DNA of 26,477 nt from CAYQDR01 sp964416315 (GTDB taxonomy: Bacteria; Methylomirabilota; Methylomirabilia; Rokubacteriales; DASRDR01), in the NCBI GenBank assembly GCA_964416315.1, contig CAYQDR010000063.1, positions 1 to 26,477 on the forward strand, given 5' to 3'. Shown here in pieces: positions 22,241 to 26,477 of this stretch. The first letter of the stretch is position 1. Every line of letters begins with the position of its first letter. The notes under the pieces were generated by a model. It was not told the DNA's origin and ran no database searches. It saw only the letters and a list, made by a program, of their open reading frames with translations. Position numbers and translations under genes: made by a program.

Positions 22241-23544
22241 AGGCGGATCACTTTCTCGCGGCCCGCCTTCACGTCCCGCGCCGCATTCCGCGTGTCGAAG
22301 ACGAGCCGCGCGTGCCCGACGATCCAGTCGTAGTTGAAGCCGCCGTGGTCGGTGTGGACCACCACGCAGTCGGCGCCCGCCAGGGTCTCCGGGGTCAGCG
22401 GGACCGAGTCGAGCATCGCCCCCTTGACCTCGAGCCGGGGGACCAGGGGGTCGTGGTACGCGGCCTCGATCCCGTGCTCTCGGAGCAACTCGATGACCTT
22501 CACCGCCGGCGAGTTCCGGACGTCGATCACGTTTCGCTTGAAGGCGACCCCGAGGACCAGCACGCGGCTCCCGAGCACTCGTGCGCCCCGCTGCGTCAGG
22601 ACCCGCAGGAGCTTCTGGACCACGAAGTACGGCATGTTCGCGTTGACTTCCGACGCGAGCGTGATGAAGTTCGTGTAGAAGTCGTACTCCTTGGCCTTCC
22701 AGGACAGGTACACCGGATCGACCGGCAAGCAGTGCCCGCCCACCCCCGGCCCCGGCTGGAAGCTCATGAAGCCGAACGGCTTCGTCGCCGCCGCCTCGAC
22801 GACCTCCCACACGCTGAGCCCCATCCGGTCGCAGAGCATCGCCAGCTCGTTGACGAGCGCGATGTTCACGGTCCGGAAGATGTTCTCGAGGAGCTTCGCC
22901 ATCTCCGCGACTCGCGCGGAGGAGACCGGCACCACCTTGACCACCGCCTTCTCGTAGAGAGCAACGGTCAGAGACGTGCAGACGGAGGTCACGCCCCCCA
23001 CGAGCTTCGACGTGTTGGCGATCTGGTAGTCGCGGTTGCCCGGGTCCACGCGCTCCGGCGAGTAGGCGAGGCTGAATTCGCGGCCGACTTGCAGACCACC
23101 GCGCGCCAGCATCGGCAGGAGCACCTCTTCCGTCGTGCCCGGGTAGGTCGTGCTCTCGAGGACCACGAGCTGGCCCGGGCGGAGCCGCCGGGCGATCTCC
23201 TCGGTCGCCGCGCTGACGTACGAGAGGTCCGGCTCGCGGTTTGCGTTGAACGGCGTCGGGACGCAGATGACGATGACATCGAGCGACGCGGCGACGTCCC
23301 AGGAGACGCTCGCGGTCAGGCGGCCCGCGCGGACCGCGCCGGCCACGTCCTCGCCGCGGACGTCCCCGATGTAGCTCTCCCCGCGCCGGACCGCCTCGAC
23401 GCGCGCCGCGTCCGGCTCGATCCCCGTCACGCGGAACCCCGCCCGGGCGAACTCCACAGCCAGCGGCAGGCCCACGTAGCCGAGCCCCGCGATGCCGACG
23501 GCGGCGCTCCGATCATCGATGCGCGCTCGAAGCTGATCTATCAT
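22237..23544 (-). CDS. Nucleotide-sugar 6-dehydrogenase (WbpA/UDP-HexNAc type)
   Basis: Oxidises the C6 alcohol of a UDP-sugar to a carboxylate with 2 NAD. The 435-residue protein has GLGYVGLPLAVEFARAGF (20-37), ICVPTPFN, ESTTYPGTTEEVL, SPERVDPGN, AEMAKLLENIFRTVNIALVNELA and the catalytic cysteine in GPGVGGHCLPVDP (Cys272). FVLGVAFKRN-type segment and VYHTDH-like VVHTDH complete the C-terminal domain. The HCLPVDP and SPERVDPGN signatures favour the UDP-N-acetyl-hexosamine group over UDP-glucose, though this is not certain. ATG 23544 is chosen because the upstream extension is not family-like. First gene of the operon, about 67 bases after a strong promoter. A weak AAAGGAG lies 14 bases before the ATG. 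Confidence 0.87.
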   Translation of the reverse strand: MIDQLRARIDDRSAAVGIAGLGYVGLPLAVEFARAGFRVTGIEPDAARVEAVRRGESYIGDVRGEDVAGAVRAGRLTASVSWDVAASLDVIVICVPTPFNANREPDLSYVSAATEEIARRLRPGQLVVLESTTYPGTTEEVLLPMLARGGLQVGREFSLAYSPERVDPGNRDYQIANTSKLVGGVTSVCTSLTVALYEKAVVKVVPVSSARVAEMAKLLENIFRTVNIALVNELAMLCDRMGLSVWEVVEAAATKPFGFMSFQPGPGVGGHCLPVDPVYLSWKAKEYDFYTNFITLASEVNANMPYFVVQKLLRVLTQRGARVLGSRVLVLGVAFKRNVIDVRNSPAVKVIELLREHGIEAAYHDPLVPRLEVKGAMLDSVPLTPETLAGADCVVVHTDHGGFNYDWIVGHARLVFDTRNAARDVKAGREKVIRL

Positions 23545-23617
23545 GCGCGGTCGCAATGCTCCTTTCGGCGTCCGCGGGGGCCAGCGGGCTGTGCGCGAGA
23601 TTCGTGAAACCCCAGCC

Positions 23618-23646
23618 ATTATTGACGCCCCGCGTCAGGCTGTCAA
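23618..23646 (-). promoter_or_regulatory. Strong sigma70-type promoter of the sugar operon
   Basis: On the minus strand TTGACA (23646-23641) and AATAAT (23623-23618) are separated by 17 bases. The expected start is near 23611. It is back to back with the plus-strand promoter at 23670, with 23 bases between the two -35 boxes. Confidence 0.8.
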
Positions 23647-23669
23647 GGAACCTGGCGGAGGCCGTTTCT

Positions 23670-23698
23670 TTGCACCTCGGAGAGGCCGCCGATACAGT
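23670..23698 (+). promoter_or_regulatory. Promoter of the small ORF, divergent and leaderless
   Basis: TTGCAC (23670-23675) and TACAGT (23693-23698) have a 17-base spacer. The expected start, 6-7 bases downstream, falls on the ATG at 23705, so the transcript would have no leader. No ribosome binding site precedes the ATG, which agrees. Confidence 0.55.
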
Positions 23699-23704
23699 GG
23701 CCCC

Positions 23705-23848
23705 ATGACGGCGCGCATCGCGCTCGAGCTCGACGTCGTCCGCCAGCGAGCGGCCCTCGACATCAACGCGCACCTCATCGCCGAACTCGGCGCCGAGGTG
23801 CCCGAGGAGTATTACGGGGGCTTCCTCACCGCTGGATCTTCTGGATGA
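23705..23848 (+). CDS. 47-codon ORF of unknown function, probably leaderless
   Basis: The peptide MTARIALELDVVRQRAALDI continues to AHLIAELGAEVPEEYYGGFL and ends GSSG. It is an acidic amphipathic helix with codon use like a real gene (third positions mostly G or C in a protein-like order). It has a well placed promoter with no leader. Its last 23 bases overlap the 3' end of the convergent aldolase gene, and the final residues TAGSSG look non-native, so it may be the N-terminal part of a longer lost protein. I recognise no family. Confidence 0.5.
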   Translation: MTARIALELDVVRQRAALDINAHLIAELGAEVPEEYYGGFLTAGSSG

Positions 23849-24611
23849 TCAGGGCGTGGAGCAGCGAGGCGAAGGTGACCCCGGCCCGGAAGCCGTAGCT
23901 CACCAGGTCCTGGAGCGCCACCTGGCCGATCATCCGGGGCGCCATCACCGCGCGTGCGCCCCGCTCCGCTCGGGAGGCCCGGTAGCCCGCGAAGAACTCC
24001 CGGCTGCGCGCCACCGCCGCCTCGTCAAGGGGATGGGCGCCCCCGAGCGCAGTCGCCCCCACGTAGATCTGCGCCAGCCGCTCCACCTCGACGGCCCGCC
24101 GGAAGGCCTCCCCGAGGTCCCGCCCCACGGCCACCGCGCCGTGGTTGGCGAGGAGCACGGCGTTGACGTCGCGCGCCAGCTCAGCCGCGGCCACCTCTGC
24201 CAGCTCCTGGCTTGCCGACGGCGCGTAGGGCGCGGTGGGGATCGGCCCGATGTCCGCCGCCTCGTCGATCAGGACCGGGATCGTCTTCCGCGCCACCGCC
24301 ACCGCTGACGCCCAGGCCGCGTGGTGATGGATCACGGCCTGGACGTCCGACCGCGCCCGGTAGACGGCCGCGTGGAGCCGCCACTCGCTGGAGGGCTTCC
24401 ACCGCCCCTGGGCCTCGCCCGACGCCAGGTCCACCTGCGCCAGGTCCGCCTCCGTGAGGAGGCGGTAGTCCCGGCGGGAGGGCGTGATCAGCATCGCCTC
24501 CCCGTCGGGCAGCCGCGCGCTGATGTTCCCCGCCGTCTCGTTGACCAGCCCGGCCTCGAGCAGCCCCAAGCCGACCTCGATGATCTCCGTCGCCACGCTC
24601 ACCCGTGCCAT
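23826..24611 (-). CDS. Class II aldolase/adducin family protein with C-terminal extension
   Basis: Zn-dependent fold that cleaves or epimerises small sugar phosphates (fuculose/ribulose phosphate type) or decarboxylates. Residues 1-215 hold the domain: GLVNETAGNISARL (21-34), LITPSRRDYRLL, SSEWRLHAAVYRAR with Glu76 as candidate acid, the zinc pair in HHHA (His95, His97) and the third His157 in LLANHGAVAVG. Beyond that, residues 220-261 form an extra hydrophobic tail (QVALQDLVSYGFRAGVTFAS, LLHALIIQKIQR) that the family lacks. The ATG has a GGGAGG ribosome binding site 7 bases upstream. Substrate is unknown; the gene has its own promoter at 24686-24714 and its neighbours give no pathway. Confidence 0.82.
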   Translation of the reverse strand: MARVSVATEIIEVGLGLLEAGLVNETAGNISARLPDGEAMLITPSRRDYRLLTEADLAQVDLASGEAQGRWKPSSEWRLHAAVYRARSDVQAVIHHHAAWASAVAVARKTIPVLIDEAADIGPIPTAPYAPSASQELAEVAAAELARDVNAVLLANHGAVAVGRDLGEAFRRAVEVERLAQIYVGATALGGAHPLDEAAVARSREFFAGYRASRAERGARAVMAPRMIGQVALQDLVSYGFRAGVTFASLLHALIIQKIQR

Positions 24612-24685
24612 TCCGCTACCTCCCTCACGGCCGGGCCTGCGCGCCCGACCGCCCTCCGCGCGGCACCCGGCGCCCGCGTCAGTCC

Positions 24686-24714
24686 ATTATTCGGCCGCAG
24701 CGGCGAGGGGTCAA
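24686..24714 (-). promoter_or_regulatory. Promoter of the class II aldolase gene
   Basis: Minus-strand TTGACC (24714-24709) and AATAAT (24691-24686), spacer 17. The expected start near 24679 leaves a GC-rich leader of about 68 bases. The layout is the same as at the sugar operon. Confidence 0.75.
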
Positions 24715-24841
24715 GGAAATCAGATCGGTTGCCGGCCTCGAGCCGCACCCCGCCCCGCACCACCAGGCCGCGAAGACCAAGTAGCGCACCGCCGCGACCA
24801 CCCCGGGGTCCCCCACCCGGAGGTCGGTCACGGGGCCGGAC

Positions 24842-24964
24842 TCAGCAGATCGAGAGCGCTTCCCTCGACAGCGGCGCGAAGTCCCAGTAGTCCCGCCAGG
24901 TCCGCTCGCGAAAGTCGAACCACTCCTCCTCGTCCCGAAGCACGAGGGGCTCACCCCCCGTCAC
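24842..24964 (-). CDS. Possible 40-residue protein, unknown
   Basis: From GTG 24964 the frame reads VTGGEPLVLRDEEEWFDFRE then RTWRDYWDFAPLSREALSIC and TGA. The density of Trp, Phe, Tyr, Asp and Glu is unlike random GC-rich shadow ORFs, which are Arg/Pro/Ala-rich, so a real or once-real protein is likely. No good ribosome binding site is seen. A second frame (GTG 24831 to 24679) follows after 10 bases, but is less convincing. Family not recognised; could be the end of a truncated enzyme. Confidence 0.4.
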   Translation of the reverse strand: MTGGEPLVLRDEEEWFDFRERTWRDYWDFAPLSREALSIC

Positions 24965-24996
24965 CAAATTAGGACCCTGCCGACGAGGGAAACTGC

Positions 24997-25026
24997 TTGT
25001 CCTCACGGCCGGATTTCCGGTAAGGT
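24997..25026 (+). promoter_or_regulatory. Weak promoter candidate before the secretion cluster
   Basis: TTGTCC (24997-25002), 18-base spacer, TAAGGT (25021-25026). The match is only partial, but position fits the plus-strand genes from 25070 onward. A GTAAGG/CCTTAC inverted repeat (about 25020-25040) overlaps its downstream edge. Confidence 0.3.
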
Positions 25027-25069
25027 AGACTTGCCCTTACGGCTTCCCGAGGAGCCTCAGCCATCGGAC

Positions 25070-25245
25070 ATGGAAGCTAACCCGGAGAGTTCGCTGGGCC
25101 AGTGGCTCACCGCCACCGGCCTCCTCTCGAGGCCGACCTGGCCCGGGCGGAGGAGCGCCACCGGACCACCGGCAAGCCGCTGCCGGACGCGATCGTCCTG
25201 CCGCAGGACGGGCGGATCCGGATGAACCTCCAGGGGCGGACCTGA
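25070..25245 (+). pseudogene. Frameshifted remnant of a GspE/PilB N-terminal (MshEN-like) domain
   Basis: From ATG 25070 the frame gives MEANPESSLGQWLTATGLL. About base 25125 homology jumps to another frame: EADLARAEERHRTTGKPLPD, ending TGA at 25243. Together this follows the LGxxLxxxGLLxEADLxxAxxxxRxTGKPLxxxxV pattern of the N-terminal domain of type II/IV secretion ATPases. A one-base shift breaks it and nothing of the ATPase domain follows. A type II secretion-like gene comes next, so the context fits. The bases 25246-25342 contain no recognised gene. Assignment by pattern memory only. Confidence 0.45.
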
Positions 25246-25342
25246 TCGCCACGATCGCGCTGACGGGCTACATTGCCGCCGCCACCGACGGTGAGCCGCG
25301 GCCGGGCCGCGCCCAGTCGGGCCGGTCGCCGGGGGCCTGACC

Positions 25343-26104
25343 GTGCTGAACCGCCTGCTGGTCCTCGTGGACGCGCTCCTGGTGATCGCCATCGTCGCGT
25401 TCGGCGTGCGCCTCTACGGCGTGTGGACCGCGCCGCGGGTCACAGCCCCGACCCCCGCGCCGGCGGCGACGGCCGCCGAGGCCCCGCCGGCCCCCGCGCC
25501 GACGACCCCGCCATCGCGCCCGCCCCTCTCGGCGTTCGCGGTGGTGGCCGAGCAGAACCTCTTCAGCCCGACCCGCACCGAGGCGGGGCCCGAGCCGCCC
25601 AAGCCGGCGACGCCCACTCCCGCAGCCGGCGCCGCCGCCGGGCTGAAGCCCCGCCTCTACGGGGTCGTCCTCGGGACCGACGGCGGCCCGCGGGCCTTTC
25701 TCGAGGATCCCCGGACCAAGAAGGTGTTCGGCTACGCGGTCGGCGACTCGGTCGCGGAGAGCCGGGTGGAGCAGATCGAGGCCGACCGAGTCCGGCTCCG
25801 GCGCGGGAGCGAGGTCTATCACGTGCTCCTCCGGGACCCGTCGAAGCCGAAGCCGCCCGCCGCGCCGGTCCCGGGCGTCCCGGGTGCGGGACAGCCCGGC
25901 ACGCCAACCGTGACGCCCCAGCCGCCCGGGGCGCCGACCGTGCGGACCCCCGGCACGACTCCCACTCCGTCGTTCACGCCGCGCCGATCCGTGCCCCGCG
26001 TGCCCAGCACGGTCCCGGGCACGATCCCACGCGAGCCCGGCCGGCCGGAAGCCCCTCAGCCACGGCCGAGCCCGGAATCAGCCCCGGACGACGACGACTC
26101 GTGA
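25343..26104 (+). CDS. GspC-like type II secretion protein (HR domain, no PDZ)
   Basis: GspC anchors in the inner membrane and touches the secretin across the periplasm. The 253-residue protein starts VLNRLLVLVDALLVIAIVAF (one N-in membrane helix, residues 5-25), then an Ala/Pro linker (33-58), then an HR-type beta domain: FAVVAEQNLFSPTR, PRLYGVVLGTDGGPRAFLED, KVFGYAVGDSVAESRVEQIE and ADRVRLRRGSEVY. Residues after about 170 are Pro/Gly/Thr-rich and disordered, ending in an acidic DDDDS. The PDZ domain of classical GspC is absent. GTG is the only start near the helix. The stop overlaps the next frame. Confidence 0.75.
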   Translation: MLNRLLVLVDALLVIAIVAFGVRLYGVWTAPRVTAPTPAPAATAAEAPPAPAPTTPPSRPPLSAFAVVAEQNLFSPTRTEAGPEPPKPATPTPAAGAAAGLKPRLYGVVLGTDGGPRAFLEDPRTKKVFGYAVGDSVAESRVEQIEADRVRLRRGSEVYHVLLRDPSKPKPPAAPVPGVPGAGQPGTPTVTPQPPGAPTVRTPGTTPTPSFTPRRSVPRVPSTVPGTIPREPGRPEAPQPRPSPESAPDDDDS

Positions 26105-26386
26105 GACTCGGCTTCCGCGACAGTCTTCCCCTCCTCCTTTCTCCTCGGGGGCCTCGTCGCCGGCTGCGCGGGGCAGCCGATCACTCCGCGGGTCATCGGC
26201 GATCCCACCGAGGCCCGGGAGCTCTACCAGCAGATCCGGGCGCAGCGCCCCGAGCTCGAGCGCGGGCTCCGCACGCACCCGACCATCCTGAAGCCGGAGC
26301 CCGCCGAGCCGGCCTTGCTGCCCGCGCCGGAAGCGCCGGCCCCCAAGTCCCCCAGCCCGTCCACCCCCGGAGGATCCCCCCGGTGA
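26102..26386 (+). pseudogene. Small lipoprotein gene with an apparent frameshift
   Basis: In the frame that follows the gspC-like stop, codons read FLLGGLVAGCAGQPITPRVI then ELYQQIRAQRPELERGLRTH and a Pro-rich end to TGA 26384. LVAGC is a good lipobox. But this frame has no start codon between the stop and the Cys. The plausible start, GTG 26101 overlapping the upstream stop (VRLGFRDSLPLLL), is in a different frame and gives a natural signal-peptide beginning. A one-base shift in the C/T-rich stretch about 26125-26145 would join them. It may be a real mutation or a sequence error. A small lipoprotein between GspC and a secretin could be a pilotin-like partner; that is inference. Confidence 0.55.
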
Positions 26387-26477
26387 GCGCTAGCGCGAGC
26401 GTCCCTCGTCCGCCCCGCCCGCGGCTCGTCCCGCTGCTGCTCGCCCTCCTCGCGCTCGCGGCCGCAGCCTGTGGCGG
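26383..26477 (+). CDS. Start of a secreted lipoprotein, perhaps the secretin GspD (partial)
   Basis: GTG 26383 overlaps the previous stop (GTGA) and opens a frame to the window edge: a basic start (VSASASVPRPPRPR), a hydrophobic stretch LVPLLLALLALAAA and a lipobox-type ACGG. Only 31 codons are visible. Position after a GspC-like gene suggests GspD, but no secretin domain is in the window. Confidence 0.5.
   Translation, partial: MSASASVPRPPRPRLVPLLLALLALAAAACG

Noticed and set aside
24679..24831. 50-codon minus-strand frame VTDLRVGDPGVV... after the aromatic-rich ORF
   Set aside because: Partly hydrophobic and possibly real, but its end runs through the aldolase -35/-10 boxes and it has no ribosome binding site; evidence too thin to list.
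1..26477. CRISPR array, tRNA or rRNA genes
   Set aside because: No regularly spaced repeats and no cloverleaf or rRNA-like sequence noticed by eye; a tRNA scan would be the decisive check.

Overview
The window is GC-rich bacterial chromosome with no rRNA, tRNA, CRISPR array or recognisable transposase. Compact house-keeping genes, GTG starts and ATGA/GTGA overlaps fit a large-genome soil or groundwater bacterium. The gene set (RNase J, a PolA without proofreading residues, a decaprenyl-phosphate phosphoribosyltransferase-like UbiA protein, GspC-type secretion genes) would suit Methylomirabilota/Rokubacteria or a deltaproteobacterial-type lineage. That placement is inference; no marker in the window settles it.

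Left half (1-16243, minus strand, so read right to left): gltX, a 41-codon stump of a histidine phosphatase gene, a Na/Pi-cotransporter-like gene, then glgA-glnB-glnE from a clear promoter, polA, a vapBC toxin-antitoxin pair with its own promoter and operator-like palindrome, the tail of a RelE-like toxin, then coaE-rsmA-rnj-ftsK (ftsK runs off the left edge). The logic is nitrogen signalling (PII, GlnE) coupled to glycogen synthesis, followed by an information-processing cluster.

Middle (16423-23544): a plus-strand yjbQ that has lost its normal C-terminus where it meets the 3' end of the next gene, then a minus-strand sugar/lipid-carrier operon. Read from its promoter near 23630 it is a nucleotide-sugar dehydrogenase, two SDR sugar epimerases/dehydratases, a UbiA-type polyprenyl-phosphate phosphoribosyltransferase and a GT-C glycosyltransferase. 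Together these look like a pathway that makes an activated sugar, loads it on a polyprenyl carrier and transfers it at the membrane. A degenerate HEPN-MNT toxin-antitoxin pair sits inside this operon, flanked by two copies of the last 82 bases of ubiA in direct orientation.

Right end (23670-26477): a probable leaderless 47-codon ORF divergent from the sugar operon, a class II aldolase with an extra hydrophobic C-terminal tail and its own promoter, a weakly coding stretch with a small ORF, then the start of a plus-strand type II secretion-like cluster: a frameshifted GspE N-terminal-domain remnant, a GspC-like gene, a frameshifted small lipoprotein and the signal peptide of the next gene.

I did not find a convincing new multi-gene system. 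The most interesting signals are the ubiA-tail duplication around the damaged HEPN-MNT pair, gene stumps at several junctions, a GC-rich palindromic repeat living inside two coding sequences, a hairpin-rich polA-glnE gap, and a consistent promoter form (TTGAC-like, 17-18 bases, AATAAT-like) that can be read by eye.
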